Part shown: piece after piece, positions 1-5,625 of the stretch
How positions within the stretch are numbered: position 1 is the stretch's first letter
Layout: every line of letters begins with the position of its first letter
Source: Devosia sp.
Lineage (GTDB): Bacteria; Pseudomonadota; Alphaproteobacteria; Rhizobiales; Devosiaceae
NCBI GenBank assembly: GCA_028290245.1
Contig: JAQGKG010000276.1
Coordinates: forward strand, 1 to 13,775
DNA: 13,775 bases
Direction: 5' to 3'
Notes under the pieces: generated by a model
Databases searched by the model: none
Told to the model about the DNA's origin: nothing
The model's input: the letters and a program-made list of their open reading frames with translations, nothing else
Made by a program: the position numbers and the translations under genes

Positions 1-58
1 TTTGAGAACGGACGTCATCGATGACAGCCGGCTGGGACGCCATGTACTCGTTACTCAT
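1..58 (-). CDS. 5' end of an unidentified minus-strand gene (partial)
   Basis: Reading leftward from an ATG at 56-58 gives an open frame to the window edge: MSNEYMASQPAVIDDVRSQ, 19 codons with no stop. A second in-frame ATG at 41-43 could be the true start. The fragment is too short to assign a family. It has no hydrophobic stretch and no strong Shine-Dalgarno sequence. It would be divergent from the nuclease gene, with a shared upstream region at about 59-132 that holds a perfect 10-bp palindrome, GGACGCGTCC (80-89). This is a tentative call, based only on an open frame that begins plausibly. Confidence 0.35.
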   Translation of the reverse strand, partial: MSNEYMASQPAVIDDVRSQ

Positions 59-79
59 TACTAAACAAATGCGAACATA

Positions 80-89
80 GGACGCGTCC
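80..89. promoter_or_regulatory. Perfect 10-bp palindrome in divergent intergenic region
   Basis: GGACGCGTCC is its own reverse complement and lies between the putative leftward gene (starting at 58) and the nuclease gene. Its position suits an operator, but a palindrome of this length occurs by chance in GC-rich DNA, and no promoter elements clearly flank it. Confidence 0.2.
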
Positions 90-132
90 GCTACTCTGGT
101 TGTGACACTAGCGAGCGCGTAGTTAACGGGCG

Positions 133-191
133 GTGAAATCCTGGCGCGACATTTCCTTCTCAATCGTCTTTTCCACGGTCGTCGCGGCGCC
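133..191 (+). other. Probable displaced N-terminal codons of the nuclease gene (frame +1)
   Basis: A GTG at 133 opens a frame reading MKSWRDISFSIVFSTVVAA over 19 codons: a positive N-region followed by hydrophobic residues, as expected for a membrane anchor. After about position 189 this frame becomes compositionally implausible, rich in Ser, Arg and Trp. From 192 the neighbouring frame carries more hydrophobic residues and then the nuclease domain. Adding one base near 184-191 would join the two into one continuous signal-anchor plus nuclease. I read this as the real 5' end of the gene, moved out of frame by a one-base deletion or by a sequence error. The nuclease frame itself has no ATG, GTG or TTG between its upstream stop (120-122) and 192. 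Confidence 0.5.
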
Positions 192-698
192 GTGCTGGCA
201 ATCGTGGTTCTGGCGGGCATCGCGATCCTCGCCGCAGCCCTTGAGCCGGCCCAGCCGCCTCTCGCCGGGCGTGCCCGCGCCAGCGACGGCGATAGCTTCC
301 GCATGGGCGAAACCCGCATTCGCATTCTCGGCATCGACGCACCCGAACTCGCCCAGCAATGTGACACCGCCGAAGGCAAGCAATGGCCCTGTGGCCGGGT
401 CGCCCGCGATCGCATGGCGGCGCTGCTCGCCAGCGCTCCCGTCGATTGCCAGCCCGACGGCACGGACCAATATGGCCGTGTGCTGGCTAGCTGCAGCGTG
501 CAAGGCCGCGACCTCGGCGCCACCATGGTCGAAGAAGGTCTGGCGATCTCGTCAGGCGATTATTGGCACGAAGAGGCCGAGGCAAAAAAGCAGGGCAGGG
601 GCATCTGGGCCGGTGGCTTCGACACCCCGCGCCAGTGGCGTCAAGATAATGCCCGGCCTTCCGGAGTGCTGGACTGGGTTTGGGGCCTCATGCTGTGA
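192..698 (+). CDS. Thermonuclease (SNase-like) family protein, exported or membrane-anchored
   Basis: A 168-residue product starting at GTG 192. Residues 1-19 are hydrophobic (signal peptide or anchor), so the nuclease domain should face the periplasm or outside. The fold is that of staphylococcal nuclease, a Ca2+-dependent phosphodiesterase on DNA and RNA. By motif comparison the catalytic set is present: Asp34 in SDGDSF, Arg44, Asp49 and Glu52 in RIRILGIDAPE, and Arg96 in DQYGRVLA, matching Asp21, Arg35, Asp40, Glu43 and Arg87 of the classic enzyme. Cys57 and Cys67 may form a disulfide. The C-terminal part (GIWAGGFDTPRQWR) is typical of alphaproteobacterial members. GTG 192 lacks a Shine-Dalgarno sequence, and codons 133-191 in another frame look like the lost N-terminus, so the gene may be frameshifted or the true start misplaced. 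The family is secure; the start is not. Confidence 0.82.
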   Translation: MLAIVVLAGIAILAAALEPAQPPLAGRARASDGDSFRMGETRIRILGIDAPELAQQCDTAEGKQWPCGRVARDRMAALLASAPVDCQPDGTDQYGRVLASCSVQGRDLGATMVEEGLAISSGDYWHEEAEAKKQGRGIWAGGFDTPRQWRQDNARPSGVLDWVWGLML

Positions 699-847
699 AA
701 CGGCGACGTTCCGGTTAACGCCAGGTGAATGGGTCCCTCGACTTCTTTCAAGCAACATTATTGCCAGTTGCGGGAGGATGTGGCAGTTATCGTTGCAAAT
801 AAGCGGCGATTTAAGCTGAAAAGAGAAATCTGATTTCGCGGGGCAAG

Positions 848-1333
848 ATGGCATTGGACAAGATCGACCGGAAAATTCTAACCCTTCTGCAGAAGGACGC
901 TACCATGCCGGTAGCCGAAATCGGCCGCAAAGTCGGTCTTTCGACCACCCCATGCTGGCGCCGTATCCAGAAGATGGAAGAAGACGGCGTCATCCAGCGC
1001 CGCGTTGCCGTGCTCGATCCGGTCAAGGTCAATGTCGGCGTTACCGTCTTCGTTTCGGTAAAGACCAACGAGCACAACGAAGCCTGGATGCGCAAGTTTG
1101 CGGGCGTCATCGACGAATTCCCCGAAGTCGTGGAATTCTATCGCATGAGCGGCGATGTCGATTACCTGATGCGGGTCGTCGTGCCCGATATCCACGCCTA
1201 TGACACCTTCTACAAACGCCTCATCAGCAAGATCAACCTGACCGATGTCAGCTCGGCTTTTGCCATGGGCCAGATAAAATACACCACCGCACTGCCGCTC
1301 GACTTCGCTATCGTCGTCGACGACGACAAGTAG
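848..1333 (+). CDS. Lrp/AsnC family transcriptional regulator
   Basis: 161 residues, the usual size of a feast/famine regulator. Residues 4-60 form the winged helix-turn-helix (KIDRKILTLLQKD..., recognition helix around 31-44, STTPCWRRIQKME). Residues about 67-150 form the RAM/AsnC ligand-binding domain, with the characteristic SGDVDYLMRVVV at 101-112. Family members form octamers or dimers that bind an amino acid or related effector and regulate nearby genes, often including their own. The gene is followed after 10 bp by a VOC-fold protein whose Shine-Dalgarno overlaps this stop codon, so the two are probably co-transcribed. The effector cannot be read from sequence. The 149-bp upstream region (699-847) holds TTGCCA...TGGCAG half-sites that could be an autoregulatory site, but this is unproven. 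The C-terminus ends in an acidic VVDDDK tail. Confidence 0.93.
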   Translation: MALDKIDRKILTLLQKDATMPVAEIGRKVGLSTTPCWRRIQKMEEDGVIQRRVAVLDPVKVNVGVTVFVSVKTNEHNEAWMRKFAGVIDEFPEVVEFYRMSGDVDYLMRVVVPDIHAYDTFYKRLISKINLTDVSSAFAMGQIKYTTALPLDFAIVVDDDK

Positions 1334-1343
1334 GGGGAGCAAC

Positions 1344-1745
1344 ATGCTGCTAGGCTTCGAGCATGTCGGCATGACGTCCGGCGACATGGACCGGACCATC
1401 GACTTCTATTGCGGTCTGCTGGGCCTCACCCTGGCACTGCGCAAAAGCAGTCCGCGCGGCGAACTGGCGTTCCTCGATACCGGCAGCGGCATGCTCGAAG
1501 TCTCCGCTCCAGTGGCGGAGATTTCGCGTTCGCGCGATGTGCCGCCGCATGAAGCGGGCATGCGCCACCTGACTTTTGCCTTCGATAACGTCGAGGCCAT
1601 GATCGTGAAGCTACAGGCTGCCGGAGTCGAAATCCTCGAAGCCCCGCGTCTCGCCTTCCACACCGAGATGATCCACCGGGTCGCCTTCGTCCGCGACCCG
1701 GATGGCATCATCGTCGAACTGGTCGAACGCGCCGCAGGTCGCTAG
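1344..1745 (+). CDS. VOC-family (glyoxalase/dioxygenase-fold) metalloprotein
   Basis: 133 residues with the two beta-alpha-beta-beta-beta modules of the vicinal oxygen chelate fold. The start is GFEHVGMTSGDMDRTIDFYCGLLGL and the end is RVAFVRDPDGIIVELVE. Likely metal ligands are His7, Glu52, His75 and Glu125, the four-ligand pattern of glyoxalase I-type enzymes. The substrate could be a hemithioacetal, or the protein could be an epimerase or resistance-type member; sequence alone does not decide. A strong Shine-Dalgarno, GGGGGAG, overlaps the stop codon of the Lrp regulator gene, indicating translational coupling with it. A conserved regulator plus enzyme pair suggests amino-acid or keto-acid catabolism, but that is inference. 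Its stop codon TAG (1743-1745) directly abuts the stop of the opposing gene. Confidence 0.85.
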   Translation: MLLGFEHVGMTSGDMDRTIDFYCGLLGLTLALRKSSPRGELAFLDTGSGMLEVSAPVAEISRSRDVPPHEAGMRHLTFAFDNVEAMIVKLQAAGVEILEAPRLAFHTEMIHRVAFVRDPDGIIVELVERAAGR

Positions 1746-2147
1746 CTAAAAGCCATCCAGCGCGGCAATTGCCTCGGCCAGTGTCTCCCTCATGTCCAGC
1801 CCGTTCAACCGCAGCCGCTGGACACTGTGATCGTTGTACAGACTGACCATAAAGTCCTCGACCGCCAGCGTGCCATAGTCCGCAATCGGCACGGCGACAG
1901 CCTCGGTTACAAGTCGCGCCCGACCGGAACACAGCGCCATTATATGGCCGAGGGCAGGGGACCGCACTGCAACTTCAGCCCGAAAGTCGAGAATATCTTC
2001 GGCTTCGCCGTTCGCGGCAAACAGCCGGTCCACATAGGCATCCACCAACGCCGCGACCAGCATCGCCTTGCGCGCCGAGAGGGGCGCCGCCTGTAGCGCC
2101 CGCCACTCTCCGTCCAGATAGCCGCGGTGCCGTCGCAGGTTACCCAA
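1746..2147 (-). CDS. Conserved-looking hypothetical protein, last gene of moaA operon
   Basis: 133 residues if TTG at 2145-2147 is the start. I do not recognise a named family. The protein is soluble with no signal peptide, rich in Ala and Leu and mostly helical-looking (LDGEWRALQAAPLSARKAM, VDAYVDRLFAANGEAEDILDFRAEVA), with a more conserved-looking centre around 80-112 (RLVTEAVAVPIADYGTLAVEDFMVSLYNDH). An ATG at 2258 would also open the frame, but it would overlap the upstream hydrolase by 119 bp and add a low-complexity Ser/Pro-rich stretch, so I rejected it. The TTG start overlaps the hydrolase stop by 8 bp, which fits translational coupling. The reading frame uses GC-rich third positions like its neighbours, supporting real coding. 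Its stop abuts the stop of the convergent VOC gene. Confidence 0.65.
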   Translation of the reverse strand: MGNLRRHRGYLDGEWRALQAAPLSARKAMLVAALVDAYVDRLFAANGEAEDILDFRAEVAVRSPALGHIMALCSGRARLVTEAVAVPIADYGTLAVEDFMVSLYNDHSVQRLRLNGLDMRETLAEAIAALDGF

Positions 2148-2817
2148 GGTGCTTGCGGAAGAAATCGAGGGTCCGTGCCGAGGCTTTGGTGCAGGCGGCT
2201 TCGTTGAAATTGGCCGGCCGCTCGCTGTTGCAGAAGCCGTGCCCTGCTGGATAGACATAGATATCGGCTTCCGGGTGGCGTTCTTTCAGCGCTTCGATCT
2301 GCTCCAGCGGAATGCCGCTGTCCTGGTCGCCAAAATGCATCTCGGTCGGAATGCGCGGTGCCAATTCGATATAGTTCGGCACGCCGCCGCCGTAATAGCC
2401 CGAGGCAGCACTCAGCCCCATGCCCTCATGCGCTGCAGACCGCCACGACACCGCCCCGCCAAAGCAATAGCCGGTGATGCCCACCTTGCCGCCTTCAGAA
2501 GCCGCGCCGATCGCCGCTGCGACGTCCAACAGCGCCGCCTTGTGGTCGAAGGTCTTCATCAACTCGCCGATCACCGCGAACTGCTCCGGCCCATAATTAT
2601 TGCTCTCATAGCCAAACTCGACCCGGTCGAACATCGCTGGCGCCACAGCCACGAAACCATGCCGCGCATAGCGGTCCACCACGCTGCGGATCCAGTCGTT
2701 GAGGCCCCAAACTTCCTGGATCAGCACCACGCCGCCACGTGGCGCGCCCTCAGGCCTGGCGACATAGGCGTTGAGCGTAAAGCCATCGCTGGCTGTAATC
2801 GTTGTCCGTTCGCCCAT
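2140..2817 (-). CDS. Dienelactone hydrolase family protein
   Basis: 225-residue cytoplasmic alpha/beta hydrolase. The DLH triad is visible: Cys118 as nucleophile in GYCFGG (116-121), Asp166 in FGDQDSGIP, and His193 in PAGHGFC. Glu35 in QEVWGLNDWIR corresponds to the Glu that holds the Cys in its resting state. The length is close to that of the Pseudomonas enzyme. Classic DLH converts dienelactone to maleylacetate in chloroaromatic breakdown, but most genomic members act on unknown esters or lactones, and no aromatic-degradation genes lie nearby. The start is an ATG 3 bp after the moaA stop. Its Shine-Dalgarno, GGAGG, lies inside the last two Gly codons of moaA, 7 nt before the ATG, so translation should be coupled to moaA. 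No signal peptide is present. Confidence 0.9.
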   Translation of the reverse strand: MGERTTITASDGFTLNAYVARPEGAPRGGVVLIQEVWGLNDWIRSVVDRYARHGFVAVAPAMFDRVEFGYESNNYGPEQFAVIGELMKTFDHKAALLDVAAAIGAASEGGKVGITGYCFGGAVSWRSAAHEGMGLSAASGYYGGGVPNYIELAPRIPTEMHFGDQDSGIPLEQIEALKERHPEADIYVYPAGHGFCNSERPANFNEAACTKASARTLDFFRKHLG

Positions 2818-2820
2818 TTC

Positions 2821-3834
2821 TTAGCCTCCAGTAACACTCATGTGCCGCCCCAGCGCAGGTGCTGGCCTGCTGCGGTCAATAACAAAGTCATGCCCCTTGG
2901 GCTTGATCGCCATGGCATGGTCCATCGCCGCGTCCAGCGCCGGCAATCCGCCATCACGCAGCGCATCGCGCAGGTTCACCTGGTCTTCCTGGCCAAGGCA
3001 CAGGAACAACTGCCCGGTGGCCGTCAGGCGCACGCGGTTGCAGCTTTCACAGAAATTATGGCTCATCGGGGTGATAAAGCCCAGCACGCCACCGGTCTCG
3101 GCAACGTGGGAATAGCGCGCCGGTCCACCGGTCTGTTTGTCCAGCCGCGTCAGTGTATAGCGCCGCGCCAGCGTGTCGTGCAATTCGCGCAGCGGCAGGT
3201 AACAGTCGACCCGGTCGATGCCCACTTCGCCCAGCGGCATGCCCTCTATCAGCGTCAGCCCCATGCCGCGCCCATGCGCCCAGGCCATCATCGGCTCAAT
3301 CTCGTCGTCATTGACGCCGCGCATCGCCACCATGTTGATCTTGATCGCCAGCCCCGCGTCCTGCGCCGCGTCGATCCCGTCCAGCACCTCGGCTAATCGT
3401 CCACGCCGCGTGATGTCCCGAAACCGCTGTTCATCCAGCGTATCCAAAGAAACATTCAACCGCCGCACCCCGGCGTCGAACAGCCCCTGCGCATGCTTGC
3501 GCAATTGGCTGCCGTTCGTCGTGAGCGTCAATTCATCCAACCCATGGCCGATACGCTGCCCAAGCGTCCGAACCAGGTCCATGATATCGCGGCGCACCAG
3601 CGGCTCGCCGCCGGTCAGCCTGATTTTCGTGGTGCCGCGCGCAATAAACGCCCCGGCGATTGCCTCGATTTCCTCAAAGCTCAACACGTCCTTCTTGGGG
3701 AGGAAGGTCATGTCCTCCGCCATGCAATAGACGCAGCGAAAGTCGCAGCGGTCCGTCACCGATATGCGCAGATAGGAAATGTGGCGCCCGAAGCGGTCGA
3801 TTAGGGGTCGGGCAGGGGAGGCAATAGCGGTCAT
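2821..3834 (-). CDS. moaA: GTP 3',8-cyclase MoaA (molybdenum cofactor biosynthesis)
   Basis: 337-residue radical SAM enzyme that converts GTP to 3',8-cyclo-7,8-dihydro-GTP, the first committed step to cyclic pyranopterin monophosphate (with MoaC). The N-terminal cluster ligands are Cys30, Cys34 and Cys37 (CDFRCVYC), and the SAM-binding GGEP motif is at 75-78. The C-terminal cluster that binds substrate uses Cys262, Cys265 and Cys279 (NFCESCNRVRL...FLCLGQ). The essential C-terminal Gly-Gly is present (SVTGG, 336-337), so the protein looks complete and active. No other molybdenum-cofactor gene is in the window; the following genes are a hydrolase and an unknown. The ATG at 3834 gives the standard N-terminus (PLIDRFGRHISYLRISVTDRC). 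Only about 40 bp separate it from the upstream terminator, so its own promoter must lie very close, or the hairpin sits in its leader. Confidence 0.97.
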   Translation of the reverse strand: MTAIASPARPLIDRFGRHISYLRISVTDRCDFRCVYCMAEDMTFLPKKDVLSFEEIEAIAGAFIARGTTKIRLTGGEPLVRRDIMDLVRTLGQRIGHGLDELTLTTNGSQLRKHAQGLFDAGVRRLNVSLDTLDEQRFRDITRRGRLAEVLDGIDAAQDAGLAIKINMVAMRGVNDDEIEPMMAWAHGRGMGLTLIEGMPLGEVGIDRVDCYLPLRELHDTLARRYTLTRLDKQTGGPARYSHVAETGGVLGFITPMSHNFCESCNRVRLTATGQLFLCLGQEDQVNLRDALRDGGLPALDAAMDHAMAIKPKGHDFVIDRSRPAPALGRHMSVTGG

Positions 3835-3840
3835 GACCTA

Positions 3841-3868
3841 AAGCTACAGCCTGCCGCGCTGCATTCAA
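3841..3868 (-). promoter_or_regulatory. Possible moaA promoter (weak)
   Basis: On the minus strand, TTGAAT (3863-3868) and TAGCTT (3841-3846) are separated by 16 bp. The -10 match is poor. If used, transcription would start at or next to the moaA ATG (about 3834), giving a leaderless message. It is listed because the preceding terminator leaves almost no other room for a promoter. Confidence 0.2.
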
Positions 3869-3875
3869 AGCCACC

Positions 3876-3910
3876 CGAAAAGAAAAAGGACCACCCAAAG
3901 GCGGTCCTTT
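3876..3910 (-). terminator. Rho-independent terminator, minus strand
   Basis: Read on the minus strand, the arm AAAGGACCGCC (3910-3900), a 4-nt loop (UUUG) and the arm GGUGGUCCUUU (3895-3885) form an 11-bp stem with one G-U wobble. U-rich sequence UUCUUUU follows directly (3884-3878). It should end transcripts from the L,D-transpeptidase gene before moaA, or act as a leader hairpin for moaA. On the plus strand the stem is followed by TCG, so it is directional. Confidence 0.88.
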
Positions 3911-3923
3911 CGTAATTTTGCGC

Positions 3924-4065
3924 TAACAGCAAGCCCGGTAGGTCAGGCCGAGGCGAAAGGTGCGTCTGTCGAGAACCGGACCGGAGCGTACTTAAGTACG
4001 TGAGGACCGGAAGCGCCGACGGATGCGGCTTGCAGCCCGGCCTCACCCGCCGGGCGCAGTTGTTA
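3924..4065. repeat. ~142-bp imperfect palindrome (REP/MITE-like element)
   Basis: The segment folds back on itself around a perfect 14-bp centre, CGTACTTAAGTACG (3987-4000). Outward from it the two arms stay similar for about 70 nt each with few gaps. For example, GCCCGGTAGGTCAGGCCG (3933-3950) matches the reverse complement of 4038-4055 (GCCCGGCGGGTGAGGCCG) at 15 of 18 positions, and both ends are TAACA. The right end includes the TAA stop of the L,D-transpeptidase gene. No reading frame explains it. Size and shape fit intergenic palindromic repeats of rhizobia (such as RIME-type elements) or a non-autonomous mobile element; family membership is inferred, since only one copy is in this window. 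Confidence 0.7.
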
Positions 4066-4659
4066 GTGGTTGACGACGATTTTGGCGCCTACTGCTACAC
4101 GCTCGTACAGGTCGGCGACGTCATCATTGGTCAAACGAATGCAGCCCGACGAAACGGCCTGGCCGATCGACCATGGCTCGGAAGTGCCATGCACGCGGTA
4201 GAGGGTCGAACCGATATACAGCGCACGAGCGCCGAGCGGGTTGTTTGGGCCACCTTCCATGTAGGCGGGCAGATCTGGAACGCGCTTGCGCATCTGTGCT
4301 GGCGGGGTCCAGCCGGGCCATTCGGCCTTGCGGGTGATGCGGTGGGTGCCGGCCCAGGTAAAGCCGTCGCGGCCGACGCCGATGCCATACTTCAGGGCCT
4401 TGCCGTCGTCCATCACGAGATACAGGCGGCGCTCGTCCGTTTCGATGACGATTGTGCCGGGCTTCTGCGAGGTCTGGTATTCCACGATTTCCTTGCGGAT
4501 CGGGCTGCCAGAGCGCGGGCTGGGCTTAGGAAGCGAGCTAGCATCCACCCATGAGCCATTGTCGGGATTATAGACCAGCGCTGCCGTCGCGGGCATGACG
4601 CTGATAGCCGACAGGAGTATCGACAGCCCGATTGCTGCCGCTGACTTTATATTGAACAT
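4063..4659 (-). CDS. L,D-transpeptidase (YkuD/ErfK family), periplasmic
   Basis: 198 residues from ATG 4659. Residues 1-26 are a Sec signal peptide (MFNIK, hydrophobic core, cleavage after PATA). The YkuD domain spans about 68-197 and ends in the catalytic signature: His157 in YRVHGTSEPWSIG and SSGCIRLTN with nucleophile Cys173 and Arg175. Enzymes of this family make 3-3 cross-links in peptidoglycan or attach lipoproteins to it, and they are numerous in Hyphomicrobiales. The frame stays open upstream to 4791. ATG 4701 (MKRFSVLLQGPSRQ...) is an alternative start, but ATG 4659 gives the cleanest signal peptide, with AGGGG (4672-4676) upstream. The stop codon lies in the right end of the large palindrome, and a terminator follows at 3910-3876. 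The gene is divergent from rpiA. Confidence 0.92.
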   Translation of the reverse strand: MFNIKSAAAIGLSILLSAISVMPATAALVYNPDNGSWVDASSLPKPSPRSGSPIRKEIVEYQTSQKPGTIVIETDERRLYLVMDDGKALKYGIGVGRDGFTWAGTHRITRKAEWPGWTPPAQMRKRVPDLPAYMEGGPNNPLGARALYIGSTLYRVHGTSEPWSIGQAVSSGCIRLTNDDVADLYERVAVGAKIVVNH

Positions 4660-4911
4660 CTGACGACTTGGCCCCTGAAGTAGAACGGAGAATCGTTTCA
4701 TCCGCCCCAAGAATTTCGGTTGCTTACGCGCATTGAGATACCGCGGAAAGGGGAGCGTGCCTCCGAATCGCCACAGTCCAACTACCTTCACTAAAATGTG
4801 TTGCTAGGCGGTTACACTTATCCTTCACCAATCCGTGATCTGCCTCAAAAGGTGGCATTGACAGCCGTACCAGGCCCTGTAATTGCCACAGCCGCAGCAG
4901 CGAGGACCATG
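4660..4911. other. Divergent intergenic region between L,D-transpeptidase and rpiA
   Basis: About 250 bp that should hold both promoters. Open frames run through it on both strands (from 4791 leftward and from 4798 rightward), but they look like N-terminal read-throughs without signal peptide or family character. The plus strand has a consensus -35 at 4858-4863. No strong minus-strand promoter was recognised. Confidence 0.4.
4858..4885 (+). promoter_or_regulatory. Possible rpiA promoter
   Basis: A perfect -35 hexamer TTGACA (4858-4863) is followed 16 bp later by TAATTG (4880-4885), a poor -10. A transcript starting near 4892 would leave a short leader with GAGGA at 4902-4906 before the rpiA ATG codons. 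This supports an rpiA start at 4909 or 4912 rather than at 4798. Confidence 0.35.
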
Positions 4912-5607
4912 ATGATCGAGCAATTGAAACGGCAGGCCGCAGCCATGGCTCTGGCCACCCTGAAGCCGGGCTTGCGCCTCGGTCTCGGCACTGGCTCAAC
5001 CGCCCGTCATTTCGTCGATCTGCTTGGCCTGCAAGTCGCACAGGGCTTCGACTGCATCTGCGTACCAACCTCGGAAGCCACCGCCGAACAGGCGCGCTCG
5101 CTCAACATTCCACTGTCCGATCTGGACACGCTCGATCGTCTCGACGTCACCATCGATGGCGCCGATGAAATCGACCCACAGCTCAATCTGATCAAGGGTG
5201 CCGGCGGGGCTTTGCTGCGCGAGAAGATAGTCGCCGCGGCGTCCGATGCCATGATCGTAATTGCCGACAGCTCCAAGCTGGTCGAAATGCTCGGCCGCTT
5301 CCCGCTTCCGATTGAGGTCAATTGCTTCGGCCTGGGCGCCACGCGCCACTCCATTACCGAGGTAATGACCCGCCACGGTGCCAAAGGTGGGCTGCGGCTA
5401 CGCGAAACAGCGCTCGGTCTGCCTTACCTAACCGATGGCGGACACCTCATTATCGATGCTTCTTTTGGCCGCATTTCGCGGCCAGAAGCGCTGTCACGCG
5501 ACTTGCTCGACATTCCTGGGGTAGTGCAGCACGGTCTGTTCCTCAAAATGTGCAAGACGGCTTATGTGGCGACCCCGGATGGCGTAAGAACGCTGGCGGC
5601 TGATTGA
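4912..5607 (+). CDS. rpiA: Ribose-5-phosphate isomerase A
   Basis: 231 residues from ATG 4912, the usual length of RpiA, which interconverts ribose 5-phosphate and ribulose 5-phosphate in the non-oxidative pentose phosphate pathway. Phosphate-binding GLGTGSTA is at 24-31. The catalytic residues correspond one-to-one with E. coli with an offset of one: Asp82 and Asp85 in DGADE, Lys95 in KGAGGA, and Glu104 in LREKIV. Tandem ATGs occur at 4909 and 4912; GAGGA at 4902-4906 is better spaced for 4912. The frame extends upstream to 4798, but those codons lie over the probable promoter and lengthen the protein beyond the family norm. The next gene follows after 18 bp, and the pair probably forms an operon ending at the terminator at 6183-6210. 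Confidence 0.96.
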   Translation: MIEQLKRQAAAMALATLKPGLRLGLGTGSTARHFVDLLGLQVAQGFDCICVPTSEATAEQARSLNIPLSDLDTLDRLDVTIDGADEIDPQLNLIKGAGGALLREKIVAAASDAMIVIADSSKLVEMLGRFPLPIEVNCFGLGATRHSITEVMTRHGAKGGLRLRETALGLPYLTDGGHLIIDASFGRISRPEALSRDLLDIPGVVQHGLFLKMCKTAYVATPDGVRTLAAD

Positions 5608-5625
5608 TTGATGGATCGGGACAAC

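Noticed and set aside
781..798. TGGCAG...TTGCAA upstream of the Lrp gene, resembling a sigma-54 promoter
   Set aside because: The GG and GC elements are 11 bp apart rather than the strict 10, and no enhancer-binding regulator is nearby.
133..819. 228-codon frame from GTG 133 as a full gene
   Set aside because: Only its first ~19 codons look real; the rest overlaps the nuclease domain out of frame and is Ser/Pro/Arg-rich noise.
2148..2258. Upstream ATG (2258) extension of the 133-residue unknown protein
   Set aside because: It would overlap the hydrolase C-terminus by 119 bp, and the added residues are low-complexity Ser/Pro/Thr.
2149..3396. 415-codon plus-strand open frame
   Set aside because: It runs antisense over the hydrolase and moaA, which have complete catalytic motifs; its translation is Arg/His/Ala-rich without family character, as expected of a shadow frame in GC-rich DNA.
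3924..4065. Large palindrome as an rRNA/tRNA fragment or replication origin
   Set aside because: No tRNA cloverleaf or rRNA core sequence, and no iterons, DnaA boxes or AT-rich unwinding region are visible.
4660..4791. N-terminal extension of the L,D-transpeptidase to ATG 4791
   Set aside because: It would bury the signal peptide behind 44 residues of polar, non-signal sequence.
4798..4911. 38-codon N-terminal extension of rpiA
   Set aside because: It makes the protein longer than the family, covers a consensus TTGACA and has no conserved features; ATG 4912 with GAGGA fits better.
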